Assembly: GCF_003725735.1 (NCBI RefSeq)
Contig: NZ_RJTM01000035.1
Location: 23,171-87,170 of the forward strand
Reading direction: 5' to 3'
From: Sinomicrobium pectinilyticum
Lineage (GTDB): Bacteria; Bacteroidota; Bacteroidia; Flavobacteriales; Flavobacteriaceae
DNA length: 64,000 nt
The notes under the pieces are model-generated. The model had not been told where the DNA came from. It made no database searches and was given only the letters and a program-made list of their open reading frames with translations. The position numbers and the translations under genes are program-made. The stretch's first letter is position 1; each line of letters opens with the position of its first letter. Of the stretch, positions 53,185 to 62,720 are shown in pieces.

Positions 53185-54207
53185 TTAAAAAACTTTGAAT
53201 TCCCTGGGCAGGCAGCCGTGGAACCTTTTAAAAATACGGCTGAAATGCCCGAGGTGCTGGTAACCTACCATGCGGGCCACTTCAGATACGGAATACCTGC
53301 CTTGGGCGAGTAGTTCTCCCGCCCTGTTCATACGGGCTTGCAGAAAGAAATTATAGTAAGTAACACCATAGGCTGACTTGAAGAGGGCTTCGAATTTTCG
53401 TTCGCTCATTCCCAGTGTCCTGGAAATTTCCGGTATGGCCGGGGGAAGTTCTTCAGAAGCCACTGCAGCCAGTAATTGTTCCCTGGCATATGACATCTCT
53501 TCCAGGTAATAGCGCGATACCGGTGCTTCTTCTTCCTGCGAGTACACCAGGAGTTTTTTAAAGTACCGATCCAGCAGGCTGTAAACATGCGCCTTGATCG
53601 CAAATTTATCATTCCTGGGCAGGACATCACTCTTATTGAGTTTATCCATTTCTTCGAAAATAGCTTGGTTGATCTGCATGCGGTGGTAACGGAATGTTCC
53701 CGATTTTATCCCGCTCAGCACCGGATGACCGGGTGGAAAAAGATGATCGAGATAATACAGGAGAAAATCCCGGCTCATGGAAATACCGATAAGCAGGGCA
53801 TCCTGTTTTATCCCTCCTTCCAGCTTGACCTTAAAGTATGATCCGGATGAAACCAGGAAAGATTGTGGGACCCGGGAATCTGTTTTCGACAACACTTTTT
53901 CAAATGCCGATACTGTAGCAGGACGGTCGGAAAGTTCCAGTTTAAGAAAATAGTATTCTTCTCCCTGAGACGGAAGCCAGATCAGGGAATTTTCCGGTAG
54001 CTGGTCCGTACTGCTACACCTTGCAAAATTAAGGACAAGCCCCTGCTCTATCTGTTCATAGGCACATTCCAGATGAGCATCGGGAAACCTCGCCACCATC
54101 CAGTTATTCCTGACGTAAATATGACGGTCCAGATTGTATTTACCGGATTGTTCTATCAGTTTGTCAAAAAAATTCTTGTCATAAGAAAAACTAAAAAACC
54201 ATTCCAT
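53185..54207 (-). CDS. AraC family transcriptional regulator
   Basis: 340 residues. The C-terminal AraC domain is at about residues 235-338: AIPEISRTLGMSERKFEALF, SAYGVTYYNFFLQARM, then YSVSEVARMVGYQHLGHFSR and FKRFHGCLPREFKVF. The N-terminal 220 residues have no family I recognise. Layout resembles the PchR type that senses siderophore complexes. The neighbours give no hint of targets. Confidence 0.87.
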   Translation of the reverse strand: MEWFFSFSYDKNFFDKLIEQSGKYNLDRHIYVRNNWMVARFPDAHLECAYEQIEQGLVLNFARCSSTDQLPENSLIWLPSQGEEYYFLKLELSDRPATVSAFEKVLSKTDSRVPQSFLVSSGSYFKVKLEGGIKQDALLIGISMSRDFLLYYLDHLFPPGHPVLSGIKSGTFRYHRMQINQAIFEEMDKLNKSDVLPRNDKFAIKAHVYSLLDRYFKKLLVYSQEEEAPVSRYYLEEMSYAREQLLAAVASEELPPAIPEISRTLGMSERKFEALFKSAYGVTYYNFFLQARMNRAGELLAQGRYSVSEVARMVGYQHLGHFSRIFKRFHGCLPREFKVF

Positions 54208-54367
54208 ATTTCCACCTTTTACTGTCGGGCAGCAAATGCTCTATACTTTTAATAGAGACTCAGAAAAGATGTTAATCCCTTAAAAGAAATATCATTTTTT
54301 TAGTTTTTCATATATGATGTTGTTTAGTATATAACAAACTTTGTTATCAGGGCTTTACCGGAAAAAC

Positions 54368-54393
54368 CAGGCTGAAATAAATTGGGCCAGCCT
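54368..54393 (-). terminator. Terminator of the PI-PLC-like gene
   Basis: Minus-strand AGGCTG / CAGCCT with a 14-nt loop, followed by GGTTTTTCC, 13 bp past the stop. Confidence 0.65.
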
Positions 54394-54405
54394 TTTTCTA
54401 ATCGG

Positions 54406-55395
54406 TTAAAAATTAGACCTCACAATATTTGCGGCCAGTTCTTCGGTAACAAAGTCCATCGGAATGATCCCGTAACGCCCTTTGTCCGCCGAGGAAAAAT
54501 AGCTGTTCAGCAAAGGATTGATCTCATCCGATACTGCGGGTATATTGGGTATGGCCCATAGTATTTGCTTGTAACCACTGGCAAAGCTCACATAAAGGGT
54601 ATTGTCCGTAACCTCTCCTTCCAAAGCCTCTTCCATAACCTGGACAACTTTATTGAACTTGGTAGTATTATTACTCACCACATACTCATCTTGTACGCGT
54701 AGCGAATAATTGCCATTATTGATGGTAAAAGTAGCCTGGTCCGCCCAGTTATGGCTTGCGTTCATACCAATATCTTCACTGGCGCCGAACCTCCGGAACA
54801 ATATTATTTTCCCCCTTGCATCTCCCAATGTAGGAATACCGGGAGCCAGGTGCCAGAGTTCTGCATCCTGCTGCACGTATGCATTAAACTCCTCAGGAAA
54901 GGACATGGTATTGCCTTCGGCATTATATTCTTCCTTAACGCTCATAATGATCGTTTCGTCCGGATGTTGCTGCAGGAATTGTCTGCACGCATTCAGTACG
55001 TCGTCGAAATTCAGGTGCTGGTATACCGAACCGTGATGGATAACGAAGGCATCCTGGTAATGCCGGCAACGGATATCCAGAAACCGGACCCCGGCCTGTA
55101 ATTGTTCCAGGATGGAAAGCGACTGGGTCTTGGCCGTCCCGCTCACAGGTTCATGCCGGGCACCGCTATCGTGCGTGCCGGGAATACTCAGGCTGCCCAG
55201 GGAAACTGCATCGGGCAGATAGGACATCCAGTTTGCTACGTCCTCCGCGTTGAAAGTTGTAACATGAGAAATCGCTTCCGGGTTTAACATGCCGTCTTTA
55301 GGGTCAATTCCCGGAAAATCCTCTTCCTGTGTGCAAGAAGAAAATGTTGTTAAGACAACAATAGCCAGCCATAGGTGTTGTTTGAAGTAGGTCAT
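54406..55395 (-). CDS. Phosphatidylinositol-specific phospholipase C-like lipoprotein
   Basis: 329 residues. The lipobox TTFSSCTQEED has Cys about 21, with an acidic run after it. The X-domain motifs are present: SLGSLSIPGTHDSG with one catalytic His, GVRFLDIRCRHYQD, and FVIHHGSVYQHLNFDDVL with the second His. ETIIMSVKEEYN follows. The family cleaves the phosphodiester of phosphatidylinositol or GPI anchors. It is surface-exposed or periplasmic. Confidence 0.9.
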   Translation of the reverse strand: MTYFKQHLWLAIVVLTTFSSCTQEEDFPGIDPKDGMLNPEAISHVTTFNAEDVANWMSYLPDAVSLGSLSIPGTHDSGARHEPVSGTAKTQSLSILEQLQAGVRFLDIRCRHYQDAFVIHHGSVYQHLNFDDVLNACRQFLQQHPDETIIMSVKEEYNAEGNTMSFPEEFNAYVQQDAELWHLAPGIPTLGDARGKIILFRRFGASEDIGMNASHNWADQATFTINNGNYSLRVQDEYVVSNNTTKFNKVVQVMEEALEGEVTDNTLYVSFASGYKQILWAIPNIPAVSDEINPLLNSYFSSADKGRYGIIPMDFVTEELAANIVRSNF

Positions 55396-55874
55396 TTTCT
55401 ATTCTTTTTGGTTGTAATAAATTATTGATTAAGAGATAAGATTTTACTGCAATATACTCTTTTATAAGGAAAGTTTTGTTAAGTGTTTATTATGAATGTG
55501 AGAAAGAATCAGTGATGTGTTCGTCCGTATGAATATACCAGTTCATTCAAAAAAGTGTTCGGAGAAATTCCTCCTCCGGTATACCATATTACCTTCAAGT
55601 ACCCCTTTCTATTAATAATAATGTTTTTTAACCTAAAAAATGTGCATGAATCCGTAGCGGAAAGCAGCCATTTTCCACCGGGCTGACCTGCCTGACCTCA
55701 TCCACGTTAACACCAAAATCAAAATATAAGTTTGCCATGATCACCTACATTAAAATCCTACAAATGTTTTGCTAAATCGTTTTAATACGTATTTTTGGTA
55801 CAATATTTTAATCATTCCCACTCCGTCCAGTCATATGGATGGGGCAAGCAAAAACCTACTTAAACCCAAATCTT
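55396..55874. other. Divergent intergenic region between two secreted hydrolase genes
   Basis: About 480 AT-rich bp. No ORF of note, repeat or operator stands out. Promoters for both flanking genes must lie here. Confidence 0.4.
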
Positions 55875-57059
55875 ATGAAAACAATTATTTTTTTCCTGCT
55901 CCGATCATTCTTTATTGCCGCATTACTTACAGGCTGTGCCAAAGAAGATCCCGACAATCCGGGAAATCCCGATAACCCGGGAGAAGTACTTGAAGAACTC
56001 GATGTTACCGGCGAAGCTGTTATGACGGTAAATATAGAAAACGACCTCGGCGAAGACAGTGCTGAAGGCTCTCCTAAACTGATTGACAATGACACCCTCA
56101 CCAAATTCCTGGTATACGATATACAGGAAGGTCTCGAAATCACCTTCCGGTATGAGGAACCGGTACAGGTAGCTGCTTATGCAATTACATCGGGAAATGA
56201 TGCCGATTACCGCGATCCGCTGATCTGGACCTTCAGTGGTTCGAACGACGGACAAAACTGGACCGTACTCGATCAGCAGGCCTACGAAGCCTTTGCCAAC
56301 CGCTACCAGACCAGGAGGTATTCTTATATAAACGAAGCCGGGTATACGCACTATAAATGGCATATATCTCAATTATACGGGGGCAGCGAAATGTTCCAAG
56401 CATCCGAATTCCGTTTATTCAGCATCCCACCAGAAGAACAGGTTGTCATGCCTTTTACCGAAACAGATACTATCCGGAGCGGGGAACTCACTTTGCTTTT
56501 CGTCAACAAGTCCGAAGGCTTCCCCGCATCCGTAAAAAATGACATGATAGAGACTTTCTTCACCAATTACCCCCTGCTTATGCAGGATTTTAATCCGGAT
56601 GCCCAGAAAACCGTTGCCTTTCGTATAGAACCCAGCTACGATGGGGTGGCTTATGTTTTTGGCGGATTTGCCACATACGGTAGTTCATACATGACAAACA
56701 ATCCCAAGGACATAGATGTGGTGACACATGAGATCATGCACCTGATACAATCCTATGGCGGGAATTCCCTGTCGTGGATCAGCGAAGGCATTGCGGATTA
56801 TGTTCGTCATAGATACGGCCTGTATAACGAAGAAGCCAACTGGAGTTTACCGGATTATAACCCTGAGCAGAGCTATACCGATTCCTACAGGGTTACGGCC
56901 CGTTTCTTCGTGTGGCTGGAAAACAGGTACGAAGGCATCATACAGGAACTGGACAGCCAGTTGAGAACTGCCCCGTACGATGAAGCGTTCTGGCAGAACT
57001 ATACAGGTAAACAACTGGATGCTTTATGGCAGGATTATTCGGAAGATCCCGGTATCTGA
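55875..57059 (+). CDS. Basic secretory protease-like lipoprotein with discoidin-like domain
   Basis: 394 residues from the ATG at 55875. The lipobox AALLTGCAKED gives Cys about 19, followed by DNPGNPDNPG repeats. Residues about 50-170 look like an F5/8C (discoidin) carbohydrate-binding domain (YAITSGNDADYRDPLIWTF, SNDGQNWTVLD). The C-terminal half has the zinc motif VVTHEIMHLIQSYGG and SEGIADYVRHRYG, as in the basic secretory protein family (PF04450). Likely a surface protease directed to glycans. Confidence 0.85.
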   Translation: MKTIIFFLLRSFFIAALLTGCAKEDPDNPGNPDNPGEVLEELDVTGEAVMTVNIENDLGEDSAEGSPKLIDNDTLTKFLVYDIQEGLEITFRYEEPVQVAAYAITSGNDADYRDPLIWTFSGSNDGQNWTVLDQQAYEAFANRYQTRRYSYINEAGYTHYKWHISQLYGGSEMFQASEFRLFSIPPEEQVVMPFTETDTIRSGELTLLFVNKSEGFPASVKNDMIETFFTNYPLLMQDFNPDAQKTVAFRIEPSYDGVAYVFGGFATYGSSYMTNNPKDIDVVTHEIMHLIQSYGGNSLSWISEGIADYVRHRYGLYNEEANWSLPDYNPEQSYTDSYRVTARFFVWLENRYEGIIQELDSQLRTAPYDEAFWQNYTGKQLDALWQDYSEDPGI

Positions 57060-57086
57060 ATTCTATGATCATCACTTTGCAGAAAT

Positions 57087-57128
57087 GAAAAAACCTTGTT
57101 CCGATAATTATCGGAACAAGGTTTTTTC
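57087..57128. terminator. Strong terminator after the basic secretory protease gene
   Basis: Near-perfect palindrome with arms GAAAAAACCTTGTTCCGATA and TATCGGAACAAGGTTTTTTC. It works in both directions between convergent genes. Confidence 0.9.
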
Positions 57129-57243
57129 ATTTCACTCCCCTTCGCTCATTTGCAATAGGTACCGATTATTCGTAATGCGTTTTACAAACAAGTACTCGTT
57201 TCCATAACATCAAACGAAACGGGTACCGGTCCGGAAATCTCCC

Positions 57244-57666
57244 CTACTGCTGCATCTTAAAATAATAATCTGCCGAGTGTTTCCCCGAGCCGTAGACCAG
57301 GAAAAATATGCACAGCAGAAAAGCTATCAGAGAAGTGATAAAGTTGCCGGTATGCATGTCCCCGATGATATTAATAGATACAGCTCCCATTAATATCGGT
57401 ATCTGTACTGCAACGGACAACCGCGTGAGCAGTCCGAAAATGATCAGTATGCCCCCCAGCATATGTGCGGGCGCTACGTAGTGAATGGTCAGCATGGCTC
57501 CCCACCAGTTCTGTATCGGTTTAATGATGTTGATCAGATACTGACTGTTTACCATAAAGGAAGTTCCTTTCAGGAAGAGAAATATTCCGAGGACAATCCG
57601 TAAAAGGTCAAGCGGATAATACGTATGCGCATTGGCCCATTTGTTTAACATTTTTAATGTTACCAT
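57244..57666 (-). CDS. DoxX family membrane protein
   Basis: 140 residues, four membrane helices. The N-terminal HTYYPLDLLRIVLGIFLFLKG and AHMLGGILIIFGLLTRLSV match DoxX. An internal ATG at 57651 (MLNKWANAHTY) is an equally good start. The function of the family is poorly known; some members act in redox defence. It lies downstream of an SDR, separated by a terminator-like hairpin. Confidence 0.85.
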   Translation of the reverse strand: MVTLKMLNKWANAHTYYPLDLLRIVLGIFLFLKGTSFMVNSQYLINIIKPIQNWWGAMLTIHYVAPAHMLGGILIIFGLLTRLSVAVQIPILMGAVSINIIGDMHTGNFITSLIAFLLCIFFLVYGSGKHSADYYFKMQQ

Positions 57667-57699
57667 GGCTCCTGTCTTTAAAATCTACCCTTAAGGTAC

Positions 57700-57738
57700 A
57701 AAAAAAACAGCAAACACTCAATCAGTTTACTGTTTTTC
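57700..57738 (-). terminator. Terminator between SDR and DoxX genes
   Basis: Minus-strand ACAGTAAAC / GTTTGCTGT, with one mismatch, is followed by TTTTTTTTG. It should end transcripts of the SDR gene. Confidence 0.7.
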
Positions 57739-57792
57739 AATACTTTATCAATCATGTAAAATATTTATCCGGCCTATTTTAACATACCTGGA

Positions 57793-58530
57793 TTACCAGG
57801 GAATTTCCCCGGTCCCGGGGTTATATTCTTCACTGATAAATTTTCCCGTAGGGCCGTTTTTGTCCATAACGGCGTATTTGACTATCCTGGCACCGGCCTC
57901 TTCTACGGTACCCGTCCCGCGGTGATTGTTAAAATCTGTTTTTATAAAACCCGGGTCCACCAAATTTACTTTAAATGAAGTATCCCGGAGCTCATACGCA
58001 AGGTTAACCGTGTACATGTTAAGTGCTGTTTTTGATGAAAGGTAAGCCGCTCCTTTGTGATGATAATACGGCCACGAAGGGTCGCTGTTCAGAGTTAGCG
58101 AGGCCATACTGGAACTTACATTCACTATGCGTGGTTCAGGCGCATTCTCTAGCAGGTCCTTAAATTCCCGGATAGTCCTTACGACACCAAATAAATTAGT
58201 GTCAAAGACCTTTCGGAACGTCTCGATCCCAGTACCGGTAGCCGTTTGCGGCAAACCGCCGGAAATCCCGGCATTATTAATAAGAATATCCAGTACATCT
58301 GTTTTTTTATCAATTTCGGTGCGTGCGGCTTTTACCGAGTTGTCATCGGATACATCTATTTGTACCGCTTCCACTTTGTGTAAGCCTTCGGCTTTTAATT
58401 TTTCAACAGCTTGCAGGCCCTTTTCAGGGCTACGGCTTCCCAGGTACACATAGTATCCCTTTTGCAGCAATTGCCTGGCAGTTTCAAACCCAATGCTTTT
58501 ATTGGCTCCTGTAATAAATACTTTTTTCAT
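57793..58530 (-). CDS. Short-chain dehydrogenase/reductase
   Basis: 245 residues. TGANKSIGFETARQL at the N-terminus, NNAGISGG near 90, VNVSSSMASL with the catalytic Ser and a longer loop before YYHHKGAAYLSSKTAL, which holds the YxxxK pair. NAD(P)-dependent, similar to carbonyl reductase-type SDRs. It lies 77 bp downstream of a Crp/Fnr regulator on the same strand and may be its target. Confidence 0.9.
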   Translation of the reverse strand: MKKVFITGANKSIGFETARQLLQKGYYVYLGSRSPEKGLQAVEKLKAEGLHKVEAVQIDVSDDNSVKAARTEIDKKTDVLDILINNAGISGGLPQTATGTGIETFRKVFDTNLFGVVRTIREFKDLLENAPEPRIVNVSSSMASLTLNSDPSWPYYHHKGAAYLSSKTALNMYTVNLAYELRDTSFKVNLVDPGFIKTDFNNHRGTGTVEEAGARIVKYAVMDKNGPTGKFISEEYNPGTGEIPW

Positions 58531-58607
58531 TTTGTAATATTTTAAATTAACACTACAAAATTGGGTAATTTAAAAACCGGAGCTTTTGTCATATGGCAAA
58601 AAGCGCT

Positions 58608-59165
58608 TTAACGTATGTTTTTTCGGATTCTGCTTAACGAAGATTGTGTGATCCCAAGATAAGAAGCTATGTAGGCCAGAGGAATACGGTTGACAAGCGT
58701 CGGATATTTCTCCATAAATTCCAGGTACCTGGTCGTGGCATCCTGGGAAACCAGCGGACTTACCCTTTCGAGTTTCTGAACAAGGGCTTTGGTAACTATC
58801 TTTTGAACAATATTTTCCCATCCTACAATAGTTCCGGAGATCTCTTTCCAGTCACGTACTGAAAATACAAGAAGCCTGCAATCGGTAGCCGCCTGGATAT
58901 ATTCGGTAAGAGGAACATTATCCAGATTAAACAGCAGATGGTTCTCCTCTATGAAAATTTTCGTAATCTCCTCGCCTTTATTATTGTAATAACAGATCCG
59001 CATAACCCCGTCAATAACAAAACCCACCTGTTTCAGGACTTTTCCTGCTTCGGCAAAATATTCTTCCCTGTGCAGTACGACCTCTCTTCCCTTACCGGAA
59101 ATCAGGTCTATCTGCTGCTGATTCAAATTTCCGTATTGCAATACGAAATCTATAAATTCTTTCAT
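58608..59165 (-). CDS. Crp/Fnr family transcriptional regulator
   Basis: 185 residues, one cyclic-nucleotide-type barrel (FAEAGKVLKQVGFVIDGVMR) and a C-terminal helix-turn-helix (AYIASYLGITQSSLSRIRKN). No Fe-S Cys set. It is a short member like the one at 14758. The SDR gene follows on the same strand and an MFS gene is divergent; both are possible targets. Confidence 0.87.
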   Translation of the reverse strand: MKEFIDFVLQYGNLNQQQIDLISGKGREVVLHREEYFAEAGKVLKQVGFVIDGVMRICYYNNKGEEITKIFIEENHLLFNLDNVPLTEYIQAATDCRLLVFSVRDWKEISGTIVGWENIVQKIVTKALVQKLERVSPLVSQDATTRYLEFMEKYPTLVNRIPLAYIASYLGITQSSLSRIRKNIR

Positions 59166-59488
59166 GGTAGCAAGTTAATCAAACTTAATCCGGCATAATT
59201 TACCATTTGGCAAAAAGAATATGTTTTTTGTACTCTTTTGTAAAACCCCGGCCCCGTTTACAACCCGTGCCTATCGTACAAAGCATTTGCCACGCCACTC
59301 TTTTTAAGGACAATTCACCAAAAGCACACAAAATCACATCGTTTTCTGTAAAAGCGGACAGTTATAATACCAAGGCATTTTGTGCTCCCTAAATACACAA
59401 AAAAAGTGTTGTGCAATCGTATGCATTCCTATATTCCTCTATACCTTTGCAACGTAATACAAACGGGTTAATACTTTCAAGCAATAAT
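59166..59488. other. Divergent intergenic region between Crp/Fnr and MFS genes
   Basis: TACCTTTG at 59442-59449 matches the -7 consensus for the MFS gene (ATG at 59489). No TTTG lies at the correct distance, so activation by the neighbouring regulator is possible. Nothing else is recognisable. Confidence 0.4.
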
Positions 59489-60688
59489 ATGTCTATTGAT
59501 ACCGCTTTATCCTCCGGCCAGCGTAATTCCAAATTACAGATCGCCGGTTTTGTTGCCTTTACTTTTTTCGGATATCTGTGCATAGGGCTGCCCCTGGCCG
59601 TACTCCCTATTTTTATTCATAAAACTTTAGGTTTTAGTGAAATAGTTGCCGGGGTGGTTATCAGCCTGCAATATGTATCTACTCTGATAGTACGTGCCAT
59701 ATCCGGAAAAGTAGTTGATACGAAAGGCCCGAAAATAGCCGTGGTGATCAGTATGATCGGTTTCCTGGTAAGCGCCGTACTGATGTATGTTTCATTTGAA
59801 AGCCAGGAAAACAGAATGCTTACCCTGATCTTACTGAGTGTGGCCAGGCTGATAACCGGCTGTGCCGAAGGCATGATAGGGGCCAGTCCCGTTAACTGGG
59901 CCATGCTTGTGGCGGGAGACCGGCACACGGCAACGGCCATTTCCTATAACGGTATTGCCAGCTACGGGGCCCTGGCCCTGGGAGCTCCGCTCGGCGTATT
60001 GATTGACAAACACTGGGGCCTTTCCTATATTGCCATCTGCCTGTTTGTTGTCCCGGTACTGGGGCTGCTATATGCCCTTTCCAAAAAAGCGGTAATCGGA
60101 CAATACATAGCAAAACCGATCCCCTTTTTCAAGGTTTTCCGGTTGGTTGCCCCTTTCGGTATCTGCCTGGGGCTGGCAGGACTCGGCTTTGGCGGATTGT
60201 CCAACTTCATTACCTTGTATTACGATTATTTCAACTGGCCCAATGCCGCCTTATGCCTTAGTGTATTCAGTGTGCTATTTATTCTTGGCAGGGTATTTTT
60301 TGCCAACCAGATCAATACCAGGGGAGGTTTGAAAGTCGCTTTTGTTTGCCTGGTAACCGAAATGGTGGGCCTGGTTATCTTGTTTCTTGCTGCGCATCCT
60401 AATGTTGCACTGATAGGCGCTGCCATAACCGGACTCGGGTTTTCTCTTGTTTTTCCCGCCTTGGGTGTAGAGGCCGTTCGGCTGGCCCCGGCTTCCAATG
60501 CCGGTGCGGCACTGGCCTGTTACGGCTTGTTTATTGATATCTCCCTCGGGGTTACCGGCCCCCTCGAAGGCGCGGTCATTAAGGTATTCGGCATGGAATA
60601 CCTGTTCCTGTTCTGCACCTTTATTATCCTGGTGAGTGTCATTGTCGTATGGAAGTTAATGCAGAAGAAAAAGAAATATAGAATTTAA
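59489..60688 (+). CDS. MFS transporter (sugar efflux / YhhS-like)
   Basis: 399 residues from the ATG at 59489; upstream in-frame codons give a non-family N-terminus. Twelve membrane helices, with the loop 2-3 motif region RAISGKVVDTKGPKIAV between helices 2 and 3. SVARLITGCAEGMIGASPVNWAM is the helix 4-5 region. It resembles the YhhS/YfcJ efflux group. The substrate is unknown. It is divergent from a Crp/Fnr-type regulator. Confidence 0.87.
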   Translation: MSIDTALSSGQRNSKLQIAGFVAFTFFGYLCIGLPLAVLPIFIHKTLGFSEIVAGVVISLQYVSTLIVRAISGKVVDTKGPKIAVVISMIGFLVSAVLMYVSFESQENRMLTLILLSVARLITGCAEGMIGASPVNWAMLVAGDRHTATAISYNGIASYGALALGAPLGVLIDKHWGLSYIAICLFVVPVLGLLYALSKKAVIGQYIAKPIPFFKVFRLVAPFGICLGLAGLGFGGLSNFITLYYDYFNWPNAALCLSVFSVLFILGRVFFANQINTRGGLKVAFVCLVTEMVGLVILFLAAHPNVALIGAAITGLGFSLVFPALGVEAVRLAPASNAGAALACYGLFIDISLGVTGPLEGAVIKVFGMEYLFLFCTFIILVSVIVVWKLMQKKKKYRI

Positions 60689-60738
60689 TTCTCCGAGCAT
60701 CCACAATTTCAACACCGGTATTAACGTGAGAAATGGAT

Positions 60739-60901
60739 AAAAAAAAGGCTCCCCCCTTGCGGGACGGGGAGTTTGACCAAGCCCAGGTCTTGGGGTTTAA
60801 TCCCAAGCATTTGCGGTTTACCAATGGTTTAGGCTTTCTAACCCTCCGATCAGACCAAAGGTCTGCCCACCTCCTTTTATCATACCGATAATCGGGAGGG
60901 A
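60739..60901 (-). ncRNA. Candidate structured RNA with own terminator
   Basis: Read on the minus strand the segment forms a series of hairpins: CCGA-TTA-TCGG near the 5' end, CAGACC-TTT-GGTCTG, GGTTAG-AAAGC-CTAAACC, CTTGGG-ATTAAAC-CCCAAG, GACC-TGGGCTT-GGTC, and last CTCCCC / GGGGAG followed by CC and eight T (60746-60739), a good terminator. No ORF accounts for it. The order CATTGGTAA, then the GGGATT hairpin with CCCCAAG, recalls the omega (HEARO) RNA of IscB elements, but no iscB gene is near and I cannot confirm this. A new RNA family is the other option. Confidence 0.45.
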
Positions 60902-61455
60902 GAATCTTTTTAAATCACTAAAAATGAATACATTGAATACTTGTAATCCGTAGGGCTTAAACATTATTCACGTGGTATTAACAGGTTTTAATGTTTAACC
61001 TTCTAATAAGCACTACACCATAAAAAGGAAATTTCAGAAATTCCTCGCCCCTGTAAATACAGGATTATCCTGGCCTTTTCCGTTCAGTCTGCACAAAAAA
61101 CAGGTTATAAAAAGAGAAAAGAGAAATCCTTTTTTCATTTTTTTTTTGCTTTAAACAGGGACATTTGGGTAACTCACGTGTATCTATACTATAGAAGGGC
61201 ATGTAGTATATTGCTAAATCAGCCAATCAAAACCTGTATTATATAATTTGAACAGGCAATTTTTCCATAAGCGGATGTGAAACAAACAGAGTTCCATCTT
61301 TTCCTCCCTTCTATCCATATTTGAGGGTATGCCCGGAATTTTAACAAAATTTGTTGGTTTCACATCACCTCCTGGCATACTCTCCTCTTATAGAACAATA
61401 CGAAACGGAAGACATTATTAAAAAGGAAAAGTTGTGCCGAAAATTGTAGTCAAAT
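60902..61455. other. Intergenic region upstream of the LytTR gene
   Basis: AT-rich, without a credible ORF. The start of the structured RNA and the promoter of the LytTR gene must lie here. Poly-A and poly-T tracts are frequent near 61100-61150. Confidence 0.4.
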
Positions 61456-62160
61456 ATGAAAATAAATTGCGTTATCATTGATGATTCCAGCATGCAACGG
61501 ATGGCTGTGGCCCGGCTTATCCAAAACACGGATTCCCTACAGCTTATTGCAGAATACAGTAACGCTATAGAAGCCAAAAGCGGGTTAAAGCTGAAAAGAA
61601 CAGATCTTATTTTTCTCGATATAGAGATGCCCGTCGTAACCGGGTTTGATCTCCTGGAGTCTTTGCGGACCCCGCCCCAGGTTATCCTCATTTCCGGAAA
61701 AACAGAATACGCTCTTAGAGCTTTTGATTATAACGTAACGGATTATCTGCATAAGCCTATTTCTTCAGAACGTTTTGAAATAGCAGTAAAAAGAGCATTG
61801 AAAATACACAAACTCAAGACCGGGGCCCGGGAAGATGACAATTATATAGTTGTAAGGGGTAATCAGGTAAAACATAAAGTTTTTCTCCACAAGATCAGGT
61901 GGATTGAAGCCTTAGGAGATTATGTGAAGTTGGTTATGGATGACAAAAATATCATTACACTTTCCTCCATGAAGTCCTTTGTGTCGGAATTGCCGGCGGA
62001 TCATTTTATGCGTATTCATAAATCCTTTATCATTAACCTCGGCAAGGTAGACCGGTATAGCTGTCGTACTGTAGAAATTCATGGTACTCTCCTGCCCCTT
62101 AGCAGAAATTGTAAAGACAAGCTGGCAGACGTTTTAAATAATGTTTCCGTGCCGGGATAA
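61456..62160 (+). CDS. LytTR response regulator
   Basis: 234 residues. Receiver at residues 1-115 with phospho-acceptor Asp in LIFLDIEMPVVTGFD and Lys in YLHKPISSE. A LytTR DNA-binding domain follows at about 130-230 (YIVVRGNQVKHKVFLHKIRW, FMRIHKSFIINLGKV). No histidine kinase gene is adjacent, so the partner must be elsewhere. The target is unknown. Confidence 0.93.
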   Translation: MKINCVIIDDSSMQRMAVARLIQNTDSLQLIAEYSNAIEAKSGLKLKRTDLIFLDIEMPVVTGFDLLESLRTPPQVILISGKTEYALRAFDYNVTDYLHKPISSERFEIAVKRALKIHKLKTGAREDDNYIVVRGNQVKHKVFLHKIRWIEALGDYVKLVMDDKNIITLSSMKSFVSELPADHFMRIHKSFIINLGKVDRYSCRTVEIHGTLLPLSRNCKDKLADVLNNVSVPG

Positions 62161-62203
62161 CCCGGGATATACAACGTATTATTAAATTTAAATTACCCTT
62201 ATA

Positions 62204-62445
62204 ATGTCCCCTGAACAAAAAAAACCGACAAGTATGACCATATCTTTTTCAGATTAAGAGAAATCCTGGACAATAAAGATTATGAAATATTTAATGCATT
62301 CATTGATCTGCATATAAAAACCCATGATATCCGGATACTTCATACCATGTTATTGAGCATGCAACGGAACAAAAAGAATCCATATGTTAATCCCAATTAT
62401 AATGCTGTTCGCAATGAATTGAAAAAACGAACAAATGTTTCCTAA
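62204..62445 (+). pseudogene. Small ORF interrupted by a frameshift in an A8 run
   Basis: The ATG at 62204 opens MSPEQKK and then meets a run of eight A (62217-62224), after which this frame soon stops. In the next frame an open reading of about 70 residues follows to the stop at 62443-62445 (KYDHIFFRLREILDNKDYEI, then FNAFIDLHIKTHDIRILHT). One more A would join the two into an 80-residue helical protein. Either a recent mutation, a sequencing error, or slippage-dependent expression. It begins 44 bp after the LytTR gene. Confidence 0.5.
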
Positions 62446-62720
62446 GCAATAACAGTTATACTGAAATATAAAGATTTCCGAAGATCTGAATACCTTATCA
62501 CTAACAGCAATATCGCTTTTCCCTGTTCTTCAGGACGTATCCTCTCAATAATTGTGAAAATCTGTTTTTCCGGGGGGACGCGAGGTATTCAAATGAACAA
62601 ACCTTAGCCCATTTCGATGCAGAGCATCAGGGAATTAGACCCATTTAACGGGATTAAATCTTTGCTTTTTCAATCGATTCACCGTATTTGTACTGTCAGG
62701 CACTTTGTGCTTTAATGTTC
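62446..62720. other. Intergenic region before the DUF808 gene
   Basis: About 275 bp without recognisable gene, terminator or repeat. Confidence 0.4.

Noticed and set aside
60739..60901. tRNA, SRP RNA, RNase P or tmRNA
   Set aside because: None of their conserved sequences is present on either strand; only a generic multi-hairpin RNA can be supported.
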